From: an uncultured Alphaproteobacteria bacterium
Lineage (GTDB): Bacteria; Pseudomonadota; Alphaproteobacteria; VGEJ01
Direction of reading: 5' to 3'
Assembly: GCA_913041535.1 (NCBI GenBank)
Contig: CAJWJK010000004.1
Span: 62,001-126,000 of the forward strand
Length of the DNA stretch: 64,000 nucleotides
Each line of letters starts with the position of its first letter. The first letter of the stretch is position 1. Under the pieces are notes generated by a model. The model saw nothing but the letters and a program-made list of their open reading frames with translations. It did not search any database and was not told where the DNA came from. Below, piece by piece: positions 19,001-29,600 of this stretch. Both the position numbers and the translations under genes were made by a program.

Positions 19001-19648
19001 CTTCTTATGCGATTCTGGGACCCCGATTCGGGCCTAATCAAAATTAATGGTATTGACGTAAGAGAGTACCGACTTGACGACCTACACAATCTTGTTGCGT
19101 TAGTCGCCCAGGATACATACCTATTCAACGATACCCTTCGCAATAATATTCTTATTGCACGACCAAATGCTGAAGAACACGAAGTAATGAACGCTGTGGA
19201 AAAAGCTGCGCTTGAAGAGACTGTATCAAGCTTCCCGGACGGTCTAAGTACTCAAGTTGGAGAACGTGGAGCAATGTTATCGGGAGGACAAAGACAAAGA
19301 GTGTCCATAGCCAGGGCATTTCTCAAAGATGCTCCAATTCTTATTCTTGATGAAGCCACATCTCATCTGGATGCCGTTAATGAACGCCAGGTCCGCAACT
19401 CTCTGATATCGCTAATGCACCGCCGTACAACTCTTGTTATTGCCCATCGCTTATCCACTATCCGTGAGTCTGATTTCATCGTCGTTCTTGACCAAGGCCG
19501 TATGATAGAGGGCGGCACCCATACAGAACTTCTAGATAAAGGAGGCCTATACTCACGCCTTACAGCAAGCCAGATGTCGGAAGATAATTACCGTACAGAT
19601 TGGACGTCATACGGTACAGTGAGTTCACATTTTCGTACCAAGGTATAA
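16001..19648 (+). CDS. Fused ABC exporter with two TMD-NBD halves, CydDC-like
   Basis: About 1215 aa single ORF with two TM domains and two NBDs (GASGSGKS/LSGGQRQRIAIARALL and GSSGAGKT/LSGGQRQRVSIARAFL); order resembles CydD then CydC. Start could be 15980, 16001 or 16004. Confidence 0.82.
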   Translation: MMYIDKRLWPFTAGSRLRIATTVLLGIASTIFGVGRLALLGWVLGKIILGSHFSELLWAFVAIALVMLGRGLLEYARAMHAHHTSAIIQLRLQKIIYDHVVALGPGYFGQHRTGDTMLSIIDDVEQLETYFGQYLPHLIVATLTPIGIFSFVAFLDLPIATVMIFFALLTLIAPAAFHHWESRNSKARRKAYGSFGAEFLDSVQGLATLKAFGQSGARIQLLADKAQTLLKTTMWVLATSSISRGITDCGIALGAAVSLTIGAYRVLEGSMELSVLLIVLLMGIEVFRPLRELRILLHQGMLGASAAEGIIKLLSEKPTVDDNGEINKPEINLRPSIEFKDVHFTYPRTRMPIHVSLNVKVAPGARIGIVGASGSGKSTVVRLLERLYDPDAGSILVGGKDIRSLSLSTLRKQIALVNQDTYLFHGTVRDNLLLGKPNASKNEIKEAASLANADQFIERLPDGYNTVVGERGIRLSGGQRQRIAIARALLRDAPILVLDEALSAVDAENEADIQEALDHLMSGRTTLIIAHRLSSIINADRILVLDSGMVAESGTHAELMALGKLYYILMRDQVSQPTSSNLTPPVLASGGTLQDKFLDFHKPELDHSSPTDTSTEEILGWGKAIKQLMSYVAPWRIKLSLAFGFGIARVVAFIGVGILSALTVLAIKNGQPFDLLVIALLILAPASGLLHWFESWVAHDVAFRLLAEMRVNLFKKLDKLGPAYTLRRRSGDLVSIATQDIETVEYFFAHTVAPAFVAVLVPTAVIATLLVYGPLMALALLPFLILIGISPFILRSRIDRLGSLARESLGELNAYSVDTIQGLTEILAFQVSAQRGHQFVDRIRQYHRTRIAFLSDLAAQNSLLEIAMGLGGLAVVVTGNSLVTQGALESGVLPLLVILAMSAFLPISEISNVGRQLADTLGATRRLYTVHRQPIAISDGTYTPAHHHAKQAVNIDIDSISFTYQGSRESALVDVSFPIFSGSTVALVGSSGAGKTTIAHLLMRFWDPDSGLIKINGIDVREYRLDDLHNLVALVAQDTYLFNDTLRNNILIARPNAEEHEVMNAVEKAALEETVSSFPDGLSTQVGERGAMLSGGQRQRVSIARAFLKDAPILILDEATSHLDAVNERQVRNSLISLMHRRTTLVIAHRLSTIRESDFIVVLDQGRMIEGGTHTELLDKGGLYSRLTASQMSEDNYRTDWTSYGTVSSHFRTKV

Positions 19649-19762
19649 AGCATGCTAAAGTATTATGGAATCTAGATCAGCACAGAGCTCACATCACCCA
19701 CACTTAAGATTTCTATAACTGATGCTGAATGCACTACTGGCCCGACCCACAAGGAGATCATT

Positions 19763-20962
19763 ATTCATAACCCCAAAGATAGCCTAAGCGCCACATGGCA
19801 CTTCCCAACTCACATATTATTTGGACCAGGGAAAATCAAGGAACTTCCGAAGATCTGTAGCCTGATTAACATTTCAAAACCGCTCGTGGTCACAGACCGC
19901 GGTCTATCCAAAGCTTCATTTATCAAGGAAATTGAACACATACTAAAGGCTTTCAGTCTTGACTTTGGTATTTTCTCAGGTGTGCGGCCCAACCCGATTG
20001 GGGCTACGGTGGAGTCGGGCGTACAAGTATACCTCGAGGGAAACCATGATGGAGTAATAGCTATCGGTGGCGGCAGCTCCCTTGATACCGGAAAAGCTAT
20101 TGCGTTCATGTCAGGGCAAAGCGAATCCCTTTGGAACTACGCGATGGCGGATTTCAGCAACGCTGATGGTCTTGCACGTATCGTAAACGTCAATGGAATT
20201 GCTCCAGTAATTAGTGTGCCCACCACAGCTGGTACCGGCTCTGAGATCGGACGTGCCGCTGCTATAGTCGACGAATCACTATCGGTTAAGAAAGCGCTAT
20301 TCCATAAACATCTTATGCCTCGGGCTTGTATTGCTGACCCTGAGCTAACACTGGAGTTACCAGGTGATCTCACAGCGGCTACGGGAATGGATGCACTTTC
20401 GCATAATATAGAAGCCTTTTGCTGCCCTTTTCTTCATCCGATGTCTGACGGACTAGCAATAGAGGGCATGAGGCTAATTAAAGAGGCATTGCCTCGCGCC
20501 GTTTCTGATGGTACGGACCTTCAAGCAAGATCCGATATGCTGGCAGCGTCCATCCTAGGTGGAGGCGCTTTTCAAAAGGGGGTAGGAGCTATGCATGCGC
20601 TCAGTCATCCCTGTTCAGGAATTTTTGATTTACATCACGGGCTGGTTAACGCCGTGCTAATGCCCTATGTACTGAAGCACAACGCGACCTTACCATCTGT
20701 TGATCATAAACTCACTGCTGCAGCGCGCTATCTCGACCTTAAAAACCCATCTACCGCAGCAATGGTTCAATGGACAATCGATCTTCGTAAGAGTATTGGC
20801 ATCCCCAATACTCTATCTGACCTCGGTGTCGAAATAGAAGATATTCAACGTCTAGCACCGATGGCATCCGCAGACGTCTGTTCCGGCGAGAATCCTCTCC
20901 CTCTTACCACTGAAACGTGTGCTGAACTCTATCATGACGCGATCACGGGAAACCTAGAATAA
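19763..20962 (+). CDS. Iron-containing alcohol dehydrogenase, apparently with a non-canonical ATT start
   Basis: Fe-ADH motifs GGGSSLDTGKAIAF, PTTAGTGSE, GMDALSHNIEAF, GAMHALSHPCSGIFDLHHGLVNAVLMP. Homologous N-terminus (WHFPTHILFGPGKIKELP) extends upstream of the track's GTG 19886; AAGGAG at 19751-19756 precedes ATT 19763. Confidence 0.8.
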   Translation: MHNPKDSLSATWHFPTHILFGPGKIKELPKICSLINISKPLVVTDRGLSKASFIKEIEHILKAFSLDFGIFSGVRPNPIGATVESGVQVYLEGNHDGVIAIGGGSSLDTGKAIAFMSGQSESLWNYAMADFSNADGLARIVNVNGIAPVISVPTTAGTGSEIGRAAAIVDESLSVKKALFHKHLMPRACIADPELTLELPGDLTAATGMDALSHNIEAFCCPFLHPMSDGLAIEGMRLIKEALPRAVSDGTDLQARSDMLAASILGGGAFQKGVGAMHALSHPCSGIFDLHHGLVNAVLMPYVLKHNATLPSVDHKLTAAARYLDLKNPSTAAMVQWTIDLRKSIGIPNTLSDLGVEIEDIQRLAPMASADVCSGENPLPLTTETCAELYHDAITGNLE

Positions 20963-21089
20963 TTATCTACCAGTTCCCTTGGAAAAATCCATACTGTCAT
21001 TAAAGACATTGCTTACATCTATCGCTTACGCTTTGACGTTTGCTAATTTACCCAAACCTAGGGGTACACCACAGCAGTTGGATCGGGCC

Positions 21090-22196
21090 TCAATCTCCTC
21101 CCAGCCAGCCAACGGACTCACGAAAACGCGGCATAACATCCTTCGACAATAACTCCATGTGGCGACGCCAAAGCGATTCATGCACCCAATCGTGGTGTGA
21201 AGTAACTAAAGTTTCAAAAGGCCCAACCTCTTCACGAAACTGGGCCAGTCCATTAGCCACGGTTTTAGGACTACCGGATATGACTAAATTATCGATACAA
21301 TAATCAACACTGAGTTCCTGATCCGGCATATCGATATCAGAATCATTTTTCAAAATCTGTGTCGCCCCACTATAGGTAATGGCATCGAGTAGCCAGTGAA
21401 AGTACCAACGGATGGCACAATCGGGACTGCGTAAGTAATCTCGCGCCTCTTCATCGGTTTCAGTTACAAGCAAAGTCCGTCCAACTCGCCACAAGGATGG
21501 ATTTGGCTCGATCCCGATCTTTTCGCATTCTGAAACCTGTTGGTGCCAATGTGATTTAACGACGTCAGCAGCTACAAAATTTGCTGATAGAATCTGCCAG
21601 CCACGTTGCGCACCTATCCTTACACTTCCCGAATCACGGCTGATCGCTGGGATCATTACAGGTGGGTGAGGCTTTTGGAACGGTTTTGCCATTCCACCAA
21701 TACCCATATTAGATTTAATATGCTCTTTAATCTCAAAGCTCCAATGTTTTCCTTGAAAGGAATATGGAGGATCAGATGCCCAAATACCGTGGATCATGTC
21801 TATTGATTCCACAACCATCTCCATAAGGTCTTTACCCGTCACATTGAATAACTCAAAGTCAGTCGGCGTGCCTCCGGCACCAATTCCCATAAAGAAACGA
21901 CCCTTTGAAAGATGGTCAAATTGCGCGGCCCAGGAGGCAACCATTGCTGGATGATAGTAAGGCAGACAGTGTACCGCCGAACCAAACGTAATATGCTTAG
22001 TCTCAGGAATCATAGTTGCAAACATTAATAGAGCAGATTGTACGGGTTCGGACGGAACCGAGTAATGTTCCCCCAACCAGACTTCATCAAACAAATTGGT
22101 GTCTGCACACTTTATGACGGCGCGATCCTCTTCTAGAAGTTTGTGATAGCCACGCCTATGGTCATGAAGCGGATGCATGAACATTCCAAGTCTCAT
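21090..22196 (-). CDS. LLM class flavin-dependent oxidoreductase (luciferase-like)
   Basis: MRLGMFMHPLHDH, EVWLGEHYSVPSEPVQSALLMFA, HPAMVASWAAQFDHLSKGRFFMGIGAGG. Confidence 0.9.
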   Translation of the reverse strand: MRLGMFMHPLHDHRRGYHKLLEEDRAVIKCADTNLFDEVWLGEHYSVPSEPVQSALLMFATMIPETKHITFGSAVHCLPYYHPAMVASWAAQFDHLSKGRFFMGIGAGGTPTDFELFNVTGKDLMEMVVESIDMIHGIWASDPPYSFQGKHWSFEIKEHIKSNMGIGGMAKPFQKPHPPVMIPAISRDSGSVRIGAQRGWQILSANFVAADVVKSHWHQQVSECEKIGIEPNPSLWRVGRTLLVTETDEEARDYLRSPDCAIRWYFHWLLDAITYSGATQILKNDSDIDMPDQELSVDYCIDNLVISGSPKTVANGLAQFREEVGPFETLVTSHHDWVHESLWRRHMELLSKDVMPRFRESVGWLGGD

Positions 22197-22232
22197 CAGA
22201 CACGCTCCTCTATTCTGTACAATGTCTATCCG

Positions 22233-23585
22233 TTAGGGTGCCGGTAACCCGATCTCCGTAAGAAGCCCCGTTTGACGAACCTTTAGGGACTCTTCATCAA
22301 AACCATCGATAAGGCCCTGCAACATTTGATGCCAATTGAGTTTAGCCTGGAGATGGAGGAAAACGCCACCTAACCCTATGGCTGCCCTATCCATAAATAC
22401 GAATTCTCGAGGTGGTGTAACCCCCCCCTGCTCGCGAAGGCCTTTATGGACCTTCTCTGCCACATCTAAACCATATACTCCCTCTGATGCCACATCCTGA
22501 ATTTGACGTGTCCTATCGTCGAGGAGTGGCGCGTACACAAACCTAGCCCAGAGATTCAATATTTCAATTACTTCCTCAGAAAGACCAGAAAAACCCCATG
22601 TTTCGTAGGCGTGGACTGCAAGGTCTCTATCTCCGCTCTGAAGAGCCTCATAGAGGTCAATAACGCCGCGCACAAACGTAGGTCTAAATAAACGGACGCA
22701 GCCAAAGTCCAGCAAATTGATCGTATGATCGTCAGCAACACTATAGTTCCCAAGATGGGGGTCTGCGTGAATTGTCCCAAATTTGTAGAACGGTAAATAC
22801 CAGCCACGGAAAAGACGCATGGCCAGAAGATTTCGAATGGATTGGGACGACTCCTTGTAGTCAAGAAGAGAGTGACCCTCCAGCCAACCCATTGTCAATA
22901 AACGCTGGGTGCTAAGCTCACAAAACGGCTTAGCAATATTTAACCCTGGCTCTTCACAAAGTATTGCACGATAGAGTGAAAGGTGTTTGAGCTCACGATG
23001 ATAATCCAACTCCTCGTGTAGTCGATCAGCGAGTTCATCAAATATCTGGCTTGGATCTATACTCGAGTCATAACGACGATACAGTGAAAAGAGAAGTTTT
23101 AGCTGTTTCAGATCAGTCTCAACCACCGAGGCCATATCTGGATATTGCAACTTACAGGCAACCGAAATTCCGCCATCAATATAAGCCCGATGAACTTGTC
23201 CGAATGACGCTGCTGCCACAGCTTCTCGTTCAAAGTTATCGAATCGGGATAGCCAATCATCTCCCAACTCCACACGCATTCGCCGTTTGACGAAGCTCCA
23301 GCCCATTGAAGGCGCGTTAGAACGGAGTTGCCCCAATTGTTCGGCGTATTCTCGAGGTAAAGCGTTAGGTATTGTTGAAAGCATCTGCGCTACTTTCATC
23401 AATGGTCCCTTAAGATCGCCAAGGGTTCGCCTTAAATCTGCCGCATGCAGATCGTTGTCCAAACCCAAACCCAAGTAGTAATATCCAGCCCATCTCGCTG
23501 CCAGGCCTCCAAACACACTTGAAACTTTTGTATAACGCTGCACTCTTCGGGATAAAGTAGAGCCTCTTAATCTCTCAGAAACCAC
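22233..23585 (-). CDS. ABC1/AarF/UbiB atypical kinase family protein
   Basis: KxGQ-equivalent PLMKVAQMLSTIPNALPREYAEQLGQL; AAASFGQVHRA; VACKLQYPD; HADPHLGNY; NLLDFGCVRLF. Confidence 0.9.
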   Translation of the reverse strand: MVSERLRGSTLSRRVQRYTKVSSVFGGLAARWAGYYYLGLGLDNDLHAADLRRTLGDLKGPLMKVAQMLSTIPNALPREYAEQLGQLRSNAPSMGWSFVKRRMRVELGDDWLSRFDNFEREAVAAASFGQVHRAYIDGGISVACKLQYPDMASVVETDLKQLKLLFSLYRRYDSSIDPSQIFDELADRLHEELDYHRELKHLSLYRAILCEEPGLNIAKPFCELSTQRLLTMGWLEGHSLLDYKESSQSIRNLLAMRLFRGWYLPFYKFGTIHADPHLGNYSVADDHTINLLDFGCVRLFRPTFVRGVIDLYEALQSGDRDLAVHAYETWGFSGLSEEVIEILNLWARFVYAPLLDDRTRQIQDVASEGVYGLDVAEKVHKGLREQGGVTPPREFVFMDRAAIGLGGVFLHLQAKLNWHQMLQGLIDGFDEESLKVRQTGLLTEIGLPAP

Positions 23586-23591
23586 CTCCGA

Positions 23592-25373
23592 TTACATTGC
23601 CTCAAGTTGGTCAATAAAATCAGAAATAACATTTAAACCTCTTGACCAAAATGAAACCTCACTTGCATCCAGGTTAAATGGGGCTAAAAGCTCACGATGA
23701 CGAAGCTTCCCACCTGCGCGAAGCATTTCAATATATCGATCCTCGAAACCTTCACTATTATCCTGGTAGTTGGCGTAAAGAGTGTTAACAAGACAGTCGC
23801 CAAAAGCGTAGGCATATACGTAGAACGGGGTATGCACAAAATGGGGTATGTAGCACCAAAAGTTTCTATACTCGGAATGCACTCGTACGGCAGGCCCGAA
23901 ACTCTCTGCCTGACTATCTAGCCATATATCTCCGATTCTGGAAGGTAGAAGCTCACCTTCTTTTCTCTCTTCGTGTACCCGCCTCTCAAACTCATAGAAG
24001 GCAATCTGACGGACAACCGTGTTAAGCATATCCTCTACCTTAGATGCCAACATACACCTTCGTCGTTCCGGATTAGTCTCTCCCTTTAGGAGCGCGCGAA
24101 AGGTTATCTGCTCACCAAATACTGACGCAGTCTCTGCAAGGGTAAGCGGCGTATCTGACATCAGTGCTCCTTGTTCTGCAGCCAGAACTTGGTGCACGCC
24201 ATGGCCAAGCTCGTGTGCCAACGTCATTACATCTCTAGGCTTCCCAAGATAATTAATCAAAATGTAAGGGTGCGCGCTCGGAACCGTAGAGTGAGAAAAC
24301 GCTCCAAGTGCCTTGCCAGGTCGTGGCACTGCATCTATCCATGCATTGTCAAAAAACTTCTTACCAATATCTGCTAGGACCGGTGAAAAACTGCGGTAGG
24401 CACTCAACACAATATCGCGGGCCTCATCCCATGCAAAACTTTTTTCATCAGCCCCTGGTAAAGGCGCATTTCGGTCCCAATAGTTTATGGCGCTAACACC
24501 AAACCAACGCGCCTTGAGCGCGTAGTAACGATGAGAAAGTTGGGGATATGACTCTCGAACTGCCGAGACTAAAGCCCCCACAACTTCGGGCTCCACCTTA
24601 TTTTCAAGATGGCGTGAGGCTGCAGGACTGGAGTGCCCACGATAACCGTCCTCAATTGACTTATCCTTCATTAAAGTATTGGTAATTAAGGAGAAGGTGT
24701 GAATATTGTCTGCAAATACCTTGCCCAGTGCCTTCGCAGCACTGCGTCGCCTAGCGGCATCGTCGTCAGAAAGACAATTTAATGCCTCTTCCAAGGTCAG
24801 CACACTATCGTCAATTTTAACGCGTAAACGTGACAGAAGTTCATCAAATAGGCGCACCCATGCTGCCGACCCCGATATCTCCTTTTCATGGAAAATCACC
24901 TCTGCCTCATCTGACAGTTGGTATGGCAATAGAGTCCGCAAGTCACGTAGCCAAGGTGCATAATAACTTGCCTGTTTCGCTTGTAACTGGACGTCGAGAA
25001 CTTCCTTGCTAACGCGGTTGATCTCCAAAGTGAAAAATAACAAGTCTGCTGAGATATCGACCAGCTTCTCTTGGATGTTCTGGTAAAATCGGCTGATCTC
25101 TGAATCAGTCATATCACTGGCATGGAGCAACTGAGAGAAACTGCTAATACGCCCAAGGTGGTCCTGGATCCTCTCGTACGCACTAATGGCTTCTCCCAAG
25201 TCTTCGCCTGAAAGATCTCCAATCTTTCCAGCGTATAGATCCCTAAACGCCCTTACCTCAGTTATTGAATCTGTTATCGCAGAGTGTAACTCATCAGAAT
25301 CTGGCCCAGGAAATAGGTCGGCCAAATCCCATTCCGGCACATCACTATTCCTGCTCAACTGCAACCCCCGCAC
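23592..25373 (-). CDS. pepF: Oligoendopeptidase F (M3 family metallopeptidase)
   Basis: HELGHGVHQ zinc motif, WDLADLFPGPDSDEL N-terminus; length typical of PepF. Confidence 0.9.
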   Translation of the reverse strand: MRGLQLSRNSDVPEWDLADLFPGPDSDELHSAITDSITEVRAFRDLYAGKIGDLSGEDLGEAISAYERIQDHLGRISSFSQLLHASDMTDSEISRFYQNIQEKLVDISADLLFFTLEINRVSKEVLDVQLQAKQASYYAPWLRDLRTLLPYQLSDEAEVIFHEKEISGSAAWVRLFDELLSRLRVKIDDSVLTLEEALNCLSDDDAARRRSAAKALGKVFADNIHTFSLITNTLMKDKSIEDGYRGHSSPAASRHLENKVEPEVVGALVSAVRESYPQLSHRYYALKARWFGVSAINYWDRNAPLPGADEKSFAWDEARDIVLSAYRSFSPVLADIGKKFFDNAWIDAVPRPGKALGAFSHSTVPSAHPYILINYLGKPRDVMTLAHELGHGVHQVLAAEQGALMSDTPLTLAETASVFGEQITFRALLKGETNPERRRCMLASKVEDMLNTVVRQIAFYEFERRVHEERKEGELLPSRIGDIWLDSQAESFGPAVRVHSEYRNFWCYIPHFVHTPFYVYAYAFGDCLVNTLYANYQDNSEGFEDRYIEMLRAGGKLRHRELLAPFNLDASEVSFWSRGLNVISDFIDQLEAM

Positions 25374-25412
25374 TTGATATATCTCTCACCATAGATCTGC
25401 CCGAAAAACGCT

Positions 25413-26390
25413 TTAGCGCCCATGATACTCACGATACCATTGAACAAATAATGGAATGCCGACCTCCAGCGATATAGTTGGGTCGTACCCCAAATCACGA
25501 CGGCTCGCCTCAATATCTGCAAAGGTCTCCTGTATGTCTCCAGCTGGCATTTCCTCCAAAACCTTGTCGGCCGTTTTGCCAATAGCTTGTTCCAGTAAAG
25601 AAACCAAATGAACAAGGGTTTCTGCACGGCTATTTCCAAGGTTATAAACCTGATGATTACCACTGCCTATTGAGTTAGGAGGATGATCAAGAGCTGCTAG
25701 AACGCCCCTAACAACATCGTCGATATAGGTAAAATCTCGCTTCATATTTCCATTGTTGAATAAATGAATAGGTTGTCCATTAATAATTGCCTTTGTGAAG
25801 ATATAGATAGCCATATCCGGGCGGCCCCACGGACCATAAACAGTAAAAAAACGCAGACCTGTCTGGGGAACATCAAATAAGTGACTGTAGCATTTACTCA
25901 TCAGCTCATCAGCTGCCTTAGTTGCAGCGTAAAGCGAAATCGGTGAATCAACCCGATCAGAAGTGGAAAAAGGTATCTTACTGTTAGCGCCATATACTGA
26001 ACTTGAGCTTGCATATACGAGGTGCTCAACATTGTCTAAGTGACGACATAATTCGAGCATCACCAAGTGGCCCTGCACATTTGTCTTTACATAAACGAAT
26101 GGATTCTTGAGTGAGTACCGAACACCAGCTTGGGCTGCCAAATGGACAATTCTTCGGAGGCCTTTGTAACGGCCAACCATACTTTCCATACTTTCACGAT
26201 CTGCAATATCAGCATGTTCAAAGCTAAAACCAGAAAAACTATCAAGTTGGGAAAGACGAGCGCGTTTGAGCTGAACATCGTAGTAATCACTAATGACATC
26301 AACGCCCACCACCGATTCACCACGATCCAAAAGAGCACGGCACACATGATACCCAATGAACCCAGCAGCTCCTGTTACAAGAATAGTCAT
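25413..26390 (-). CDS. NAD-dependent epimerase (UDP-glucuronate 4-epimerase-like)
   Basis: ILVTGAAGFIGYHVCRALL, SSSSVYG, SLYAATKAADELM, RFFTVYGPWGRPDMAIYIFTKAI. Confidence 0.9.
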   Translation of the reverse strand: MTILVTGAAGFIGYHVCRALLDRGESVVGVDVISDYYDVQLKRARLSQLDSFSGFSFEHADIADRESMESMVGRYKGLRRIVHLAAQAGVRYSLKNPFVYVKTNVQGHLVMLELCRHLDNVEHLVYASSSSVYGANSKIPFSTSDRVDSPISLYAATKAADELMSKCYSHLFDVPQTGLRFFTVYGPWGRPDMAIYIFTKAIINGQPIHLFNNGNMKRDFTYIDDVVRGVLAALDHPPNSIGSGNHQVYNLGNSRAETLVHLVSLLEQAIGKTADKVLEEMPAGDIQETFADIEASRRDLGYDPTISLEVGIPLFVQWYREYHGR

Positions 26391-26614
26391 TTAACAGCGT
26401 TCTTGATGTAAAGATAGGAAAGCCACAACAGCTTAGACCTCCATTAAAAGAAAAGCATCCCCACACAGAAAATCTTCTGTATGACTGGTTTCTATTACCT
26501 GTGAACTATAATAGTTTCAGAAATCAATTTCCGACAATGGGCCTTCGTTCTATAGTTGAGTACACGTATACGGTAGCGCGAATTACTGTTTGTCCAATAG
26601 TGAGGTAGCGACGG

Positions 26615-29600
26615 ATGGCCGTTGCTGACGTAAAGATTGATGATAAATACCGAGCCGATCGTGGGCGGGTATTCATAAGTGGGAATCAAGCACTCGTCCG
26701 ACTCGCCATCATGCAGCGCTGCCGAGACAACTCTTCCGGTCTAAACACTGCGGGTTTTATCTCTGGCTATCGAGGCTCTCCACTCGGACTACTGGATCAA
26801 TCTTTATGGCAAGCACGTGAGTTTCTTGACACCCACCATCTGCATTTTGAACCCGGTGTAAATGAGGACCTAGCCGCTACTGCCGTATGGGGGAGTCAAC
26901 AGACTAATCTGTTTTCCGGGGCACGCTACGACGGCGTGTTTGCAATGTGGTACGGAAAGGGCCCCGGCGTTGACCGAAGTGGCGATGTGTTTAGGCATGC
27001 CAATATGGCGGGCACCTCCCCAAATGGAGGTGTTTTAGCACTCGCCGGTGACGACCATGGAGCCGCATCTTCGACCACAGCTCACCAAAGTGAACATGGG
27101 TTCATATCGGCAATGATGCCGATACTACACCCGACAAATGTGCAAGAGATTGTGGATCTAGGCTTACTTGGATTTTCAATGTCTCGATATTCGGGACTAT
27201 GGGTGGGACACAAACTTGTGACTCAAACAGTAGAGAGCTCGGCATCAATTGACATTAGCCCCGAACGCTTAACCATTAATATTCCCGATGACTTCGAAAT
27301 GCCGATGGGTGGATTGCATATAAGGTGGCCAGATGATCGGTTAGCTCAAGAAGAGCGTCTGATTAAATATAAGCTTAATGCAGCACTCGCTTTTGTTCGC
27401 GCAAATGATGTAGATCGAACGGCTATTCGTGGGGAAAAACCGCGTTTTGGCATAATTACTGCTGGCAAGTCGTACCTTGATGTCTGCCAGTCTCTCAGTG
27501 ATCTCGGCATCAACGAACCTGTAGCCAAAGAAATTGGCCTGTCAGTATACAAAGTTGGCATGGTATGGCCACTTGAACCCGAAGGCCTTTTAGACTTTTC
27601 CAAAGGCCTTGAAGAGATATTAGTGGTAGAAGAGAAACGGCCGATTATCGAGAATCAAGTTAAAGACCTTCTGTATAATTTACACACTGAATCACGTCCT
27701 CGCGTGGTTGGAAAAACTGACGAAACTGGACAGTTTTTGCTCCCAAGTTCGGGAGAATTAACAACAGAACAGATCGCCCGCATAGTGGCCAAACGAATAG
27801 AGGCATTTTATTCAAGTGATACCATTCATCAATACCTTGCTCTTATTGCAGCTAAGGAAGAATCCCTCCACAACAGGCCGCCACACCTTACCCGCACGCC
27901 TTATTTCTGTTCTGGATGTCCACATAATACGTCAACCCGCATTCCGAGTGGGAGCAAAGCATTGGGCGGCATTGGCTGCCACTTCATGGCTCTTTCGATG
28001 GATCGAGATACAGAGACCTTCACACATATGGGTGGAGAAGGAGCATCATGGATCGGACTTTCGCCCTTTACTGACATACCTCACGTATTTGCCAACATTG
28101 GTGATGGCACTTATTACCATTCCGGACTGTTAGCGATCCGAGCGGCAGTTTCCGCTAATACAAATATTACGTACAAGATTCTATATAATGATGCAGTTGC
28201 AATGACCGGAGGACAACCAGTTGAAGGTGGCCTTAGCGTTGCCGCTATAACTCATCAAATTCGCGCAGAGGGAGTTGGCCGCATCGCTGTCGTAACTGAC
28301 GAGCCGAACAAGTATCCAGCCAACACTGAATTCGCATCCGATGTCACTATTCACCATCGAAATGATCTCAATGACATTCAAAAAACATTGCGTAAACAAG
28401 TTGGCGTAAGCGCACTAATCTATGACCAAACCTGCGCAGCTGAGAAGCGCCGCCGACGCAAACGTAATACACTCCCCACACCCCCGAAAAGAGCATTTAT
28501 AAATGATACCGTTTGCGAAGGCTGTGGTGACTGCAGCTGGCAATCAAACTGTCTGTCTATCGAACCACTTGAGACTGAATTTGGACGCAAACGAGCCATA
28601 AACCAATCCTCATGTAATAGAGACTTCTCTTGTGTAAAAGGGTTTTGTCCCAGTTTTGTCACGGTACATGGAGGTAATCTCGCCAAACCAAGTCTACAAA
28701 TTGATGTCACACAAAATGGACCAAATCAATCGCTACCATTGCCTAAAGAAATAACTCAAGCTGAACCCTACAATATTCTTATTACTGGAATCGGAGGTAC
28801 GGGAGTAGTAACAATAGGCCAAATCGTTGGCATGGCAGCCCATCTCGAAGGAAAAAGTTGCAGCGTTCTCGATTTTACGGGGCTTGCCCAGAAGGGTGGC
28901 TCAGTGCTCTCGCACATTCGAGTGGCGTCTAACCCTAGCTTGATGTACTCCACCCGTATCGCATTGGGTTCATCCGACACTCTCATTGGTTGTGACATGG
29001 TAGTCGCAGCAGGAATTGAAGCCATGAACACCGCTGAAAAAACGCGGACTCATGCAGTTATTAACTCGAACTTCACACCTACAGCCGACTTTACACTCGA
29101 CACTGACGCGCAAGCCAATATAGGCGAAATGAAGAAAAATATTACCAGTGAGACGAAGTGCGCTGACTTCGTTGAGGCAACTGCGTTCTCCAGCAAAATT
29201 TTTGGTGATGCAATTTGGACAAACATGTTCATGCTTGGCTTCGCTTTTCAACGCGGATTAATACCTGTTCGCCTTGATTCGCTTCATCAAGCGATAGAAT
29301 TAAACGGCGTTTCTGTGACAACTAACGTCGATGCACTTTCATGGGGTCGCCGCGCCGCTCACGACATAACGGCGCTTCACGACATGGCAAACAAGCCTCA
29401 AAAATTAAGCAAGAGGAGAGTACAGGCGGATGAGCTTAAGGAAATCATTGACCTACGGTCAAAGGACCTTATTGCGTACCAAAACAATGCGTACTCGGCA
29501 CGTTATAAAACGGGAGTCCAACGGATACAGGAAATCGAACGGAATCGCGCTCCAGGAATGAGCGGTCTTACTACGGCAGTTGCTCGATCTTATTACAAGC

